A stretch of DNA of 64,000 nt from Symbiodinium natans. Its lineage: Eukaryota; Sar; Dinophyceae; Suessiales; Symbiodiniaceae. The translations under genes were made by a program, and so were the position numbers. The notes beneath the pieces are model-generated. The model saw only the letters and a program-made list of their open reading frames with translations. It had not been told where the DNA came from and did not search any database. This document shows positions 11,196 to 23,033 of this stretch, piece by piece. Location: the NCBI GenBank assembly GCA_905221605.1, contig CAJNDS010001691.1:390417-454416 (forward strand), read 5' to 3'. Each line of letters starts with the position of its first letter. The first letter of the stretch is position 1.

Positions 11196-11310
11196 CAGGG
11201 TTTAGGGTTTAGGGTTTAGGGTTTAGGGTTTAGGGTTTAGGGTTTAGGGTTTAGGGTTTAGGGTTTAGGGTTCAGGGTTCAAGGTTCAGGGTTTAGGGTT
11301 TAGGGTTTAG
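11196..11310 (+). repeat. TTTAGGG telomere-type array
   Basis: About 16 units, including TTCAGGG/TTCAAGG variants. Confidence 0.95.
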
Positions 11311-11319
11311 GGTTCAGAG

Positions 11320-12300
11320 CACACGCGGGCTAGCAGTCAAAACCCGCCCGACCCAAGCCGAAGTTTGAGATGTCTAGGTAGAGAAGCAATTTGTGTATAT
11401 AGCTTGTTGATGCATGTCGTCAAAAACCTGGGAAACTCATCATATATGGCAGGATGCACGAATCACTGAGAGACATTCGTTTTTCCGAGGATTAACGTGC
11501 CGAAACTCAGGCGGCAGCCAGCATTTTGGCGCTGACTTCAAACGAAACTCTATCAGGGCCTGCTCTTTCTTTCTGCTTTTCTTTCTTCACTCTTTCTTTG
11601 TGCCTTTCGCTCTTTCTTTCTGTCTTTGTTTCTTGTGTGGCGGGGGAGCTCGTGTATGAAATTGAGATGGATGTGCCAGTATATCAGTCTGAGTACAGAC
11701 CTGTAGCTCAAAACTGGAGCACTGCTCTTCAACTTTCAAATAAGCATTCGTTGACCTTCAGCTTCGTCCACCAATCCCTTGGCACACGGCTTGCAGGACC
11801 AATCTTCCCATCTCTCTATCCAGCCTTGAACCAACTGCATCACATTGGGCTGGGGGGGGAGTGGGGAGGGACCGTGGGAGGGGCAGGGGTAGGGGTGGGA
11901 GGGGTGGAAGGGGGTGGGAGGGGTGGGAGGGGTGGGAGAAGTGGGAGGAGTGGGAGGGGGTGGGAGGGGGCGGCACTATGACAGACACCAACATTACACG
12001 CTCCCGAGCCACACCAAATAAACCCGGCCCTAAACCCTAAGACGTTTTCCAAAGCATGTGGCCTTTGAAGACAGCAGGTTGGAATCGAACGTTGCGGATG
12101 CGTGAGGTCCTGGTGTGGACTTTCAAGTACATTCTTCTCGGGTTTCGGGTTGAGGGTTTAGGGTTTAGGGTTCAGGGTGTAGGGTTTAGGGTTTAGGATG
12201 CGGGAATTCGGGAGGATGGGTTTGGGCTTCCGACTCCGGAGATCAAGGAGTTTCATTCTTTGACTTACTTTCACAATCCACGCCTTGCTCTTCCAGGGCC
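11320..12300. other. Unique and low-complexity DNA, no supported gene
   Basis: It contains a pyrimidine-rich CTTT tract (11560-11640) and a GGGTGGGAG purine repeat (11850-11975). Frames at 11414-11981 have no motif. Confidence 0.4.
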
Positions 12301-13059
12301 TACCCTAAACCCTAGCCCTAAACCCTAAACCCTGAACCCTAAACCCTAAACCCTAAACCTTCATCGGATTCTGAACCGAGTCAGCCCTCCTGTGCCCCAT
12401 ACGGCTATGTCCAGTGCGACCTCTACTCTAAAGTCTCGGGTTCTGCTTTCAAGGGTTGAGGGGCCTACTTAGGGTTGCGTTCAGGATTCAAGGCTTGAGG
12501 TGTTTCGGGTTGGAGCCCCTAAACCCTAAACCCTAAACCCTAAACCCTAAACCCTAAACCCCAGAAAGTCGGTATCCGACATGGCTGCAGGCCACTGGGG
12601 CTGAAGTTTTGGGGCGCGGGGTTGTTCTTGCTGTTCTCGGCCTTTGTGGCAACTGCCCCGACCCAGTCAGCATGTTTAGGGTTTAGGGTTTAGGGTTTAG
12701 GGTTTAGGGTTTAGGGTTTAGGGTTCAGGGTTTAGGGGTTTGTGCCGTTTCTGGACTGCATGAACATCACTACGACTTGGGGTGCTCGAAGGTCCAAGCT
12801 GCCAACTGCCCTAAAGCCTCCCAAGCAAAAGCACATCCCACAACTGGCGCCGAAAAAGGAAAGAGGGCTCAGGAAGCAGCGCTCGGAGTCTGTAGCAGGG
12901 GCTTCGACCATCTGACAGAACCTCCAACGTCCCTCCAAGACCTTGGGCCCTTCAACAAAGCAACACCGAAAGCTTAGATGCATCGAATCTCCCTGCTGCT
13001 GCCCCTACCCTAAACCCTAAACCCTAAACCCTAAATCCTAAACCCTAAACTCCCCCCCA

Positions 13060-16000
13060 AGGAAGGGTCTTGTTGTTCATGCACTGGAGCAGGTTCTTCT
13101 CCAAACCCTGTAGATCCGCGAGGCCTCGGCCGGGAGACGATCTCAGGGGGGGCTCTTTGGTGTTGCGGACCCTTTTGCGGGGGGGTTAGGACCCTAAACC
13201 CTAAACCCTAAACTGGGCAGGGTGCCTTTCTTTAGGATATGCTCTGTATGCTGTATGCACAGTGCTCATGTTATGCCTTAGCAGCCTTTGCCTTCCCGCT
13301 TCTCATGGGGGGTGCCCGAGGCCTGTAACAACCCTGGGCGCGCAACATCGGACTTACTTCTCCATTTTGGGGGCGGCGCATTCCGAAAGGGTGAGGTCCG
13401 AGGCCTGGAGAGGGCCCGGGTGCCTGTTCTGGTGAAGAAAAATTATGGGAAGAACAATGTACACACCGTGAAGCTTTGCACTTCTCGGCACGTCCCTGGC
13501 GGCTGCGCCGCCACGACACGGGCATCATTGCCGCCACTTGGGCATCAGTGCCCAGGGAGCATCCAGGTTACGATGTGCATTAGAGTAGGGGGCGGGGCTG
13601 GCTGACGGGGGGGCGAGGGGGCCTCAGGGGAGGGAGGAGAGGAGGAGGATTCGGGTCCAGAAAGCATCCTCATCCCCACACTTATGTCTAACTAACACAC
13701 ACACTCACTAACACACACTCACTAACACACACTAACTAACACACACTAACTAACACACACTAACTAACACACACTAACTAACACACACTAACTAACACAC
13801 ACTAACTAACACACACTAACTAACACACACACACACACACACACACTGAGACACACAGAGACACACAGAGACACACAGAGACACACAGAGACACACAGAG
13901 ACACACAGAGACACACAGAGACACACACAGACACACACAGACACACACAGACACACACAGACACACACACAGACACACACAGACACAGCACACGACACAC
14001 ACAGACACAGACACACACAGACACCACACACAACACACACACACCACACACACACACACCGCGCGCACTGAGGGAACATAACAGAAACCCATCGCCAGAA
14101 ACCCAGACATACATGGGAGTTTAAAAGAGCAGGGACCCTTATCATAGACCTCCAAATAGTCGGGCCCCCTTAGAATAAGGACCCCCAATATGGTCCCCCC
14201 CCCCCCCCCCCATTTCGGAAAGACCCGGAACCCTAAACCCTAAACCCCAAACCCTAAACCTTAAACCCTAAACCCTAAACCCCAAACCTTCAACACGAAA
14301 CCCTAAACCCCCCACAGGGGGGGAGTGCGCGCGCCAGGTGGCTGATGTCCAGAGGCTTACGGGAGCTGAAGAAGAGCAGGCGCTCCTTACGGGAAGGAAA
14401 GCTGTGCCCAGTTTTTAGGGTTTAGGGTTTAGGGTTTAGGGTTTAGGGTTGAGGGTTTTCAGTGAGGAGCTGAGGGATTTCGGATCTTCGTGGAAGACAT
14501 TTGCAGAGGGCAACGTGGCACAGGCGATTCATGCTGTCGGGAATGCGTCTCTTGTCGAGGCCTACGGGGGCTGAAGCCTAAAATGCTGTAACTTGAGATG
14601 GTAGTGGGGTGGGACCGATCTCTATTCGATTGTGCGAGCTTGCTCAGCTTGCAGAGCTTGTGAACATTTCTTAGTCCAAGCAGGACAATTTAGGAGGCTG
14701 TAGAGATCATCATGCGGCTCGGGTGAGTTTCAGGGGCTTTAATATAGGGGCTTGAATAATTAGAACAGGGTTTTGGGGGCGGTTCCTGTAGTATAATTAC
14801 AAAGGGACCATAGGGGAATATTGCTAGTAATTACGCCGACCCCTACATTACATTTGAGGGAACTGGGCCCCGCCCGAGCCAAGCGTCGTGGTGCCACTTC
14901 TCGGCGAACGCCTGTGCCGCCTCCGGCGTGAGGAAGTTGATAAAGGCGAAGCTCGCATTGCCTGTGAGGGAGGACTGGGGTAAAAACAGAAGAGTGGCAA
15001 GGAATGAAAAACATGATGCCAATTTAACAAGCAGAAAGAGATGTTTGCTGTTTACTACAACATCCTATTGGTTTGATCTGTAGCTTGGTCCTGGCTCAGG
15101 GCAATTTTGCCATTTAGACGCTCGAAGCAGCTAGTCCCAACCTGAAAATAGCCTTGTCTTCATGGCCATCTGGCTTGCCCATATGTTCAACACCACCCTG
15201 CACAGAAATGTCTAGGCACTTCACGGGACAAGGGCGTGCAACCTATGTTGTGACGCGTATCGCCCGCACGGTTGCGCTGCACTTGCGCGGTCATACAAGC
15301 GCAAGTGCAAGCGCAAAAAGAAGTGGGGAAGCCCTGAACCTGAAATCCCCAAGGCCAAAACTCTTGAAACAGTACACCCATATCACCAAAACCCGAACCT
15401 GGACCCCCCAACCCCCCTAAACCTCCCTAAGCCCCTCAAATTCAAATCCCAAACCTGGAAACATAACTCTTCGCCCCCCAAACCGGATCGAGCTCCACAT
15501 CTCCCCCAGTTCAGGGTTTTAGGTATGAAGCCCCGGGATGCTGCGTTTAGTGCGAGAGGATGTGATCCAAGCTGCACTTCTTCTTGATGCAGATGGGAAG
15601 GTACCTGGCTTGCAAGAGGTGAGCGTTTAGGTTCATGGCTTTAAGTGAGCCGCCCGGAGTAGCAGATCACCTCACCTATCTTCCCCCTCCTGGAGTCTGG
15701 CCAACATCAGTAAAAACGCTCCTTCCCGCAAGATGAAGCCCCAAAACCCATAAGGGGGGGGGGGGGGGCTAAAACCAGCAGGGCGTTGTTATAGGGAAAC
15801 CCTAAACCCTAAACCCTAAACCCTAAACCCTCCAAGAGTCTGGGAGTTTCGGGCAGTCTACTCTTCTGCTGACCCTCTTGAGGCTGCTGACCTTTTCCCT
15901 GGCCCTGCGGTACGGAATTCGACGCGCTACCCCTTCATGGGTATCATCCGGTGGCTGGCCCCCCAAACTTCCGAACACGAGAGAGGGCTTTGCGGTTTAG

Positions 16001-17114
16001 GGTTTCGCGTTTAGGGTTTAGGGTTTAGGGTTTAGGGTTTAGGGTTTAGGGTTTAGGGTTTAGGGTAGAGGCTCTCCATGCACCTCACAAACCTTACGCC
16101 CAAACTTCACACAAGGCCGGATCCGGGCAAAATCGGATCGCAAAACCCCACCGAGCACCCCCAGCCCCCAACTCCAAACCCCCAAGGCAGGAGACCCTCA
16201 AACCTGCTGTGATCAAGGTATCCACACATAGACACACACACACACACACAGACACACACACACACACAACCGAGGTTGCACCCCCACAAGGGTTCCCTTC
16301 ATAGCCCTGCGATGCGACGGGATCCAGGACAGGGACGATTCCGGGATCAAGAGTTCGCCAAAAACAGGTACCCCTGAACGCCCTGCAGAGGGGGGGGGGG
16401 GGGGCCGGTAGAAGGGAGGCGGGGGTGCAGAAAGTCGTACGTCCCCTTGTTCGGCCACTCTTTCAGAAGCATCTCCTGCTGACAGAGACGGGGCGTCGAG
16501 TCCACTTCTTTAGCGGATTCAGGGGTCTCTGCTAAGAGGAGGGGCGGAGGGCGGGGGGGGCGAGGGGGAGGGGTTTCACAAGCCGTTCAAGGATTGTTTA
16601 GGGGGGTTGGGTTGGGAGTTGAGGGTGTTTTGGGGAGGCTTGAAAAACCTAAACCCTAAGCTCTAAACCCTAAACCCTAAACCCTAAACCCTAAACCCTC
16701 AACCCTAAACCCTAAACCCTAAACCCTAAACCCTAAACCCTAAACCCTAAACCCTAAACCCTAAACCCGAGCTTGGCATGCCCAGAGGCTTGAGTGCAAC
16801 GAAAGGGAAAGGACAGACCTGGAAAAACTGGCCCAGGAAACCCAAGAAGGACTCCGAGTGGACTCCGAGGGCCCAGACCAAAAACCTCCCAAAACCCCAA
16901 ACCCCAAACCCCAAACCCTAAACCCTAAACCCTAATCCCTAAACCCTAAACCCTAAACCCCAAACCCTGGTCTCAGAAAAATTAAAGGTGGCTTGTTTGC
17001 TCTCCCAAACGCTGGGGGCCCTGAGGATGATTGGGGTTCAGGGCTTTGCGCTCGAAGCCCTGCGTCCTGGGTGTAGCGCACCGGAATGTTGCGGACCATC
17101 AGCCTCTCAAAGCC
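13060..17114 (-). CDS. Mei2-like C-terminal RRM (RRM_2) RNA-binding protein, six exons, partial
   Basis: Exons, 5' to 3': 17067-17114 ([16 protein letters not shown]), 16429-16475 ([15 protein letters not shown]), 15573-15604 ([10 protein letters not shown]), 14885-14961 ([20 protein letters not shown]), 14343-14385 ([14 protein letters not shown]), about 13060-13124 ([20 protein letters not shown]). Every join keeps phase; donors are GA, GC, GC, GC, GC. LMVRNIP is the RNP2 strand, GTYDFLYLP is the Mei2-type YDF.YLP segment, and SFAFINF is RNP1. LQGLEKNL matches the C-terminal helix after the RRM. Proteins of this class bind RNA and act in post-transcriptional control. Sequence before residue 1 of this block and after 13060 was not assigned, so the gene is longer at both ends. 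Confidence 0.88.
13687..14060 (+). repeat. Long compound microsatellite
   Basis: ACTAACTAACACACAC units (13687-13825) are followed by CA, then AGACACAC units to about 14000 and irregular CA to 14060. It lies next to the 3' side of the RRM gene's 14343 exon. Val/Cys-rich frames are artefacts. Confidence 0.95.
14463..14559 (+). CDS. Coding-like exon on the strand opposite the RRM gene
   Basis: It reads [20 protein letters not shown], then [12 protein letters not shown], between TTTTCAG and GAG|GC. It lies inside the 14386-14884 intron of the minus-strand RRM gene. It could be a nested gene, or open by chance. Confidence 0.35.
14747..14850 (+). repeat. Dispersed repeat, family C, copy 1
   Basis: It contains AATTAGAACAGGGTT, AGTATAATTACAAAGGGACC, ATAGGGGAATATTGCTAGTA and CCGACCCCTACATTA. 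Copies occur at 27229-27313, 41550-41680 and 42630-42705. Confidence 0.7.
14885..14961 (-). CDS. RRM exon with RNP1 ([10 protein letters not shown])
   Basis: This is the core exon of the Mei2-like RRM. RNP1-type SFAFINF is followed by helix [13 protein letters not shown]. The acceptor CACAG|GC completes an AGC codon begun at 15573, and the donor CACGAC|GC joins to GAG CGC at 14385. Confidence 0.88.
16223..16269 (+). repeat. (CA)n microsatellite
   Basis: CA runs broken by GA, inside the first identified intron region of the RRM gene. Confidence 0.9.
16640..16768 (-). repeat. CCCTAAA telomere-type array in RRM-gene intron
   Basis: About 17 units between exons 17067-17114 and 16429-16475. A second array is at 16888-16965 in the same intron. 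Confidence 0.95.
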
Positions 17115-17698
17115 CTACAGAAAACGCCCAACCGGTTCAGGGTTTAGGGTTTAGGGTTTAGGGTTTAGGGTTTAGGGTTTAGGGTTTAGGGTTTAGGAAA
17201 TGGTTTCGGAAACTCTCCGAGCTTGGGCCAAGCTTGAGGGCAAGGGTGCGGGGTATTATTAAGTTATTTGGGTCTTCGGGTCTAGGAAAGTAGCTTCTTC
17301 TCGAGGCTTCTGTGCAGACTTGAGGTGTGGGCATTGATTTAGGACATCACATGAATTGGAGGGTTTCGGGCTTCATGAGTAGACTGAAAGTCTGGGGGCC
17401 GAGTTTAGGGGTGGTGAGCTTCTGCCAGGGAACGTCGTTGCCCCTGTGTTGCCCAGGCGGTTCTCCGGCAACTTGGCTTTGGGCACCTCAATTTGTAAAC
17501 GCGTTTGTGTTCCGCACACGGCCTCACACCTGCAACAACAGCGACCCAAAGAGTGGGGCTGCGGGGCTTTGGGGCTTTGGAGGATCCGCCAAGGGTTTCG
17601 GGAGTACGGGGTTTAGCTCTTGACGACACTTTCAGGCCCTAGGCCCCCTGAAGGGCATTTAAACCCTAAACCCTAAACCCTAAACCCTGAATATAAGT

Positions 17699-17757
17699 CC
17701 CTGTTGCTGGTACAGCTTCCTCTTTGAGGTGATGGAGCACCCCACCATGGACCAATG
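17699..17757 (+). CDS. Coding-like exon (PCCWYSFLFEVMEHPTMDQW)
   Basis: The plus strand is open after AAG, with strong third-position G/C; the minus strand is interrupted by stops. It lies upstream of, and opposite to, the RRM gene. Product unknown. Confidence 0.4.
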
Positions 17758-18541
17758 GAGACTTGGGAAAGCTCAAGAATTACTCGGGGGATGGCACGCG
17801 CAGCACATTCCCCACCGGCTAACCGAACACCCCATAAACCCAAAGCCCTAAACCAAAATCCGAACACCCCCAAACGTTGAATATTCCACGTTGAATATTC
17901 CAATGTGCTAGGTGCGCATGCAGACATCCGATCTAGATTCACACGGCCTGGAAGACCCCAAAACCCAGCCATTAGGTTGATGGGCCTCACATTTGGGTTT
18001 AACATCTATACCTTGGTATATCGGGCTTCTACTAATTGCTTAAGAACCCCGAAAACATAAAATGCTTTAAGACCTTGCGGGGAAGTTTGCCATCCGGAAG
18101 CGGATCTGGCAGCCGACTGCATTCCAGCGGCTGGGAAGGAACGCGGGAAGGAGCGCGACCGATTGCTCGAACCTGCCGAGGGTTCTGAGCTGTGCAAAAA
18201 TCCCAACTCCCCACTTCGACTCCCCAAGACCCTAAACCCTAAACCCTAAACCCTAAACCCTAAACCCAAACATGATATCTAAAGTATCCTGGGCCTCTCG
18301 AAGCTCGGAGAATTCAGTGTGTAGATTCTGTTTAGGGCTTGAGCGGCTTGAGGCGCTTGGGGTTTAGGGTTCTTGGTCTTGGGCTCAGGGCAGTTATGGA
18401 CGACATCTGAGGGCATCTCATCAGCTGGTCTTCTAAGCTGTGAACCCAAACCCGAGCCAAGGCCTGTGACGTTGCGTGGCATCAACGGCTGCCTCCAGCA
18501 TCGAGCTAAACCGAATCAGGAGGGCGTAGCACTGTGGCGGC

Positions 18542-18581
18542 CGGGGGGGGGGGGGGGGGGACATACAGACAGACAGACAGC

Positions 18582-18616
<35 letters not shown>

Positions 18617-18662
18617 TGTATACAAAAAAATATATATGCATATATATATATATATAGAGATC

Positions 18663-18696
<34 letters not shown>

Positions 18697-18700
18697 GATA
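18542..18700 (+). repeat. Compound G, ACAG, GA and TA microsatellites
   Basis: Poly-G (18543-18560), CAGA repeats, (GA)n at 18585-18615 and (TA)n with GATA at 18625-18700 follow in series. Confidence 0.95.
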
Positions 18701-18835
18701 AAGCAGCGAAAGGAGTCGTCAAGAATGGATGGAGGAGGGCCTTGAGGGATGGATCGGGTTCAACTGCGGCCCGGCTGGGGCTCGTCAAAGCTGGGGGGGG
18801 GGGGGGGGGCATTGCAGTGACTACCGATCTTTTGT

Positions 18836-18934
18836 TGGGTTTAGGGTTTAGGGTTAGGGTTTAGGGTTTAGGGTTTAGGGTTTAGGGTTTAGGGTTTAGG
18901 GTTTAGGGTTTAGGGTTTAGGGTTTAGGGTTAGG
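18836..18934 (+). repeat. TTTAGGG telomere-type array
   Basis: About 13 units. Confidence 0.95.
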
Positions 18935-19059
18935 AGGGGGGGGCTGGGGGGGGTCGGTGCACAATTTTTTGTGGAGGACCGCGCCACCCGCACAGCGTAA
19001 ACAGGCGGTTCAGCACAGGGGGTAGGGGCGCCTCAGCAAAATCAGCGTTTTCGGGCCCC

Positions 19060-19182
19060 CACACCCCCCCCCCACCCCCTACCAACCCCCCCCCACCCCC
19101 CCCCCCCCCCCCACCCAACCCCCCCCCCCCCCCCCCCCCACCCCCACCCCCCCCCACCCCCCCCCACAACCCCCCCCCCGCC
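19060..19182 (+). repeat. Poly-C array with A interruptions
   Basis: Runs of 5-20 C broken by A or AA. Confidence 0.95.
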
Positions 19183-19354
19183 TGTCTTTTTGGCTTGAGC
19201 TTGTCCTGGTGCTACCCCCTACCCCCCCCCAAACGTTTCACAAAACTGTGGCGAGCAGGCTGGGATGATCTTCGAACCATGCAGAGCGGGTTTAGACCCT
19301 CAACTATGCTCCAGCGGGGTCGGCGGCTTGAGCCGGAGGCTCTTAAATTTCAAG

Positions 19355-19513
19355 ACCTTGGCAGCTTTTGTGCGTGCCAACGATGGGCACAAGCTGCAGC
19401 TGATGCTAGGCTCCCAGAACCTAGCTTTCGTGAAGATCTCATGTAAACCTTGATGAGCGGAGGACTACCACCCCCTCCTTTTCCAAGTGGACTTGCACGC
19501 GTGCGTCATCAAC
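19355..19513 (+). CDS. Two coding-like exons on the plus strand
   Basis: The first, 19355 to about 19440, reads TLAAFVRANDGHKLQLMLGS, then QNLAFVKIS, after CAAG. The second, 19463-19513, reads DYHPLLFQVDLHACVIN between GGAG|G and AAC|GT. Both have mostly G/C third positions. They probably come from the same unknown gene. Confidence 0.4.
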
Positions 19514-19714
19514 GTACAGCCTGCAGCCTTGTTAAATCCTAAATCCTAAACCCCAAACCCTAAACCCTAATAAAGGTCCTGGAGGCCTTCCCTCAATGTC
19601 GCAGAGACCACCCCCCACAAGCCCAAGCCGAGTTGCTGTGCCGGGGCTGAAGACTGCCAATACTGCCACCCTTCCTGGCATCTCTGGGGCTTTGGAGCTG
19701 CAGGTCTTGGGGGG

Positions 19715-19840
19715 GTTTAGGGTTTAGGGTTTAGGGTTTAGGGCTTAGGGTTTAGGGTTTAGGGTTTAGGGTTTAGGGTTTAGGGTTTAGGGTTTAGGGT
19801 TTAGGGTTTAGGGTTTAGGGTTCAGGGTTTAGGGTTGAGG
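19715..19840 (+). repeat. TTTAGGG telomere-type array
   Basis: About 17 units. Confidence 0.95.
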
Positions 19841-20299
19841 GCGCAGGACTTCCCTGGCTTTGGGGACCAAGGTAAAGTCGAATGTGGGGTTTGGAAGTTC
19901 AAGCCGTGCAGGCTCCAGACCATTTCCAGCACCGAGCCCCACACTGCAAACCCGAAACTCCGAGCACAGCAACTAGAGACGAGCCGCTCAGCCATTGCGC
20001 GGAAACCCCAGAATACCCAACATCAGAGGATTGTGCGGCTCTGCGGGGCTACTGGAACAGTCACCGGAGATTGTCTCTGCAAAAGCTGGCCGGAAGCCAA
20101 AGCTTTCAACCCGCCAAATCACACTGTGACGGCACCAGCGCTTAAACCCTCGACAGCCTCCAAATATTGGCTCTGATACGCAAAGCCGGACGAAGGTGGC
20201 AACCTTACGGTTAGGGCTAGGGTTTAGGGTTTAGGGTTTAGGGTCTAGGGTTGAGGGTTGAGGGTTTAGGGTTCAGGGTTCAGGGTTCAGGGTTCAGGC

Positions 20300-22380
20300 T
20301 GTGCATCTTAGCACTGAGGGACTTAGGAACCAGGGCACATGGGTTTATCGGCGCAGTCGCACTTTCAGACTCATGAACGGCTTAGGACTTGATGCGCGGT
20401 GATTTTGCGCCCTAAACCCTAAACCCCTAAACCCCTAAACCCCCAAACCCCTAAACCCCTAAACCCCCAAACCCCTAAACCCTAAACCGCTGCAAGGAGT
20501 TCCGGTGCCTTCGGAGTTTTGGCCTGCCAAGCCCTCGTTTCACTGCGCGACACCCCCGTTGTTGCATTGCCGCGCGTCGCGCGATGCAAAATCTCACCTT
20601 GGCCTGCATGCGTGTCAGCCCCGCGCACGCAAGGTTTGTAAATCCAGGACCCAGTGAGCTGGTTGGGCCCAAAATTTCCCCAAGCCCCTCAGAAATCCCA
20701 AGGCACTGAGCTGTTCTGAGCCAATTCCCCAACCGAGCTCAGTCGACGTAGAGGAACCCCCAGAAACGCAGCAACTTCTGTCCGATCGGGCTTCCCAAGT
20801 GTTACTGCGGAGTGCTCCAAAAAGCCAAAAGCGTACGGCTTCAAAAGGCAGATGACTTCCAACTCTCCGCGGGGGTTGATGAGTTTCTCTGAACGCTGCA
20901 CCGGGGGCAGACAAGGGATCTTCTAATTGGGTTATAAGTACCCTGAACCTCCGTGGTCGTCCATTTTGGCGACGCGCGGCAGCAACAAATAGCCAGAATT
21001 TGTCGCCCAACATCACACCAACATGGGCCGATGAGGCCAGGTTCAAATTCTTGAGGTTCCTGAATCTCATGTGGATTTGCCGCCCGAGAGGAAAGACTGA
21101 CCCGAACTCTCTTGATGTCCTCTGTTTGCTGGTGCCTAAACTGTCTCAATCTGACTGCCAATCCCCAACACACACACACACACACACACAACGAACTCTA
21201 AACCCTAAACCCTAAACCCTAAACCCTTTTCCCCCATTGTGGGACTCAAACCGCGACGACCCTCAGCAACCAAAAAGCAGCTCCAGATCTGCGAAGGATT
21301 TCTGCCACCCTCAACATCCCTCACAACCCTACACCTAGTTCATTGTTGGGATAATATTCAAAATTAGATTCTCTATTCCTTATTGGCTTTAAGTACCCTT
21401 AAACATGTAAAATGTTACCCAACTATGACAAAGTCACACGGTCCAACCGGCAAACCGGCTCGCGACCAGGCCTATAAACCCTAAACCCTAAACCCTAAAC
21501 CCTAAACCCTAAACCCTAAACCCTAAACCCTAAACCCTAAACCCTAAACCCTAAACCCTAAACCCTAAACCTGAACTCTTGGAGGTCGGCTGTTCGTGGG
21601 TTTTCAGCTGCACCTGCCACGCCTGCTAGGGCTTCAAGGCTTTAGGATCTAGGGTTTAGGGTTTAGAGTTTAGGGTTTAGGGTTTAGGGTTTAGGGTTTA
21701 GGGTTGAGGGTTTAGGGTTTAGAGTTGAGGGCTTCGGCTTTCGATTTTGGGGGCTTTCAGCCGTCAACGATGTTCAAGGCCGAATGTGGCTATTGAAGGC
21801 CTTTGGGGTGTTTTTTAATCGTTTGGCGCCCTGAAGCCCGAAAGCTCCACAGGCCCTGCGCTGCCCTGCCTCAGTGATTGAGCCGAGGTTTTCACGATGT
21901 ACCGGGGCCTCCACTGGCAGGCGGCTATAGTGCATGGGGTTTAGGGTTTCGGGTTAAGGGTTTAGGGCTAAGGGTTTAGGGGAGTTTAGAGCCGTAGCGG
22001 GTAAGCAGCTCGCCAGTGAGCTCTGTGGGTGGCCATACGCCTTCATAGGCAACGCGAGGCTAGTAATAGCTGATGCTCGTGATGCCCATTATGTGCTCAT
22101 GATGTCATGATGCTCAAAGGGCTTGGAGTCTCAAACCCCGGGCCAGCTCCAGCTAATGCTCATGATGCTCTAAGGGGCCAGCTCCACACCTGATGCTCAT
22201 GATGCCCATGCTGCTCCAAATGTTTGGGTATCGAAGCTGATGCTCGTGATGCTCAAAAGGGTTTGGGGTCTGAACGCCAGGGTTAGCTCCCTCTGCGGTT
22301 GTCAGCAGTACTGAACTAGCCAAGACCGAGTGCGAAACTCAAACGCCCAGACTCAATGACTGCTTGGAATCGCAGAACGA
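20300..22380. other. Unique islands and telomeric arrays, no supported gene
   Basis: CCCTAAA-type arrays are at 20410-20487 (CCCCTAAA variants) and 21473-21570, and TTTAGGG at 21650-21730. ORFs at 20615-21215 conflict between strands. Confidence 0.45.
22065..22265 (+). repeat. Degenerate TGATGCTCATGATGC repeats
   Basis: About ten imperfect copies of (GC)TGATGCTC(A/G)TGATGC occur in three clusters separated by related CCAGCTCC-containing sequence. Confidence 0.75.
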
Positions 22381-22684
22381 CAAAAAACAAGAAGCACTCG
22401 CTAGAAGGCGCTAGAACCAGGAGCCTGAACGAAGACATCGGCGGGCGGCTCCCTCGCCTTCTGTTGCAAGTTCCTCAAGCACAGGGGCTTGGGGGTGAAT
22501 CCGGGGGGGGGGGGGGGGGAGCGGCGGGTGGGTGAATCCCCGGAAAAACCACTGAAAACCGAAGGAGCAAAGTCTTTGCCTCTTCTACACAGACATCGTA
22601 TTGTAGAGCTCAAGAATTTCAGTGCTTAGCTCACAGATCTGGAGGCAGCAGCGCCGCCGGATGATCTTCCACCCACTCTCCGGC

Positions 22685-22875
22685 TTTCAGCATCCGCGGG
22701 TACGTGTTCCGCTCACGAAGCTGAGCCCGATTGATGTCGGATGGTTGCTTCTAGTGGTCAGTATGCTTGGGGGTCTTGTCCATGTGGTTAAAAAGGCAGC
22801 CGCGAACGGAGCCAAGGTCCGTAATGCAGGAGGGGCCTATGCCGGAATCGCCGCAGGGGGGAGGGAGTGGGGGTA
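22685..22875 (+). CDS. Possible membrane-segment ORF
   Basis: The open plus-strand reading contains PIDVGWLLLVVSMLGGLVHV followed by KKAAANGAKV. The hydrophobic stretch then lysines looks like a transmembrane helix with a cytoplasmic edge. The antisense is interrupted. No splice edges were determined. Confidence 0.3.
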
Positions 22876-22988
22876 GGAAAGGCTGGCTCCTCAAAGCCCA
22901 GGCAAACCCCTAAACCAATGGCTCGCGGGGGTTTAGGGTTTAGGGTTTAGGGTTTCGGGTTTCGGGCTTCGGGTCTAAGGAGCGCATT

Positions 22989-23033
22989 TCAATCGCCAAG
23001 GCGCTGCTCCCAGATGTCCTGCTTCAGCTTCTC
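22989..23033 (-). CDS. Terminal exon EKLKQDIWEQRLGD-stop of an unrecognised gene
   Basis: This 45-nt open segment has acceptor CAG|G and a TGA at 22989-22991. Nearly all third codon positions are G or C. It could be the end of the EAR-repeat gene or of a separate gene. Confidence 0.5.
   Translation of the reverse strand, partial: EKLKQDIWEQRLGD

Noticed and set aside
13806-14188. Val/Cys-rich ORFs of 100-122 codons on the minus strand
   Set aside because: They are produced by the CA/AGACAC microsatellite.
16790-16870. Plus-strand open segment [20 protein letters not shown]
   Set aside because: It lies in an RRM-gene intron whose flanking exons join in phase without it. The antisense is open too, and there is no second line of support.
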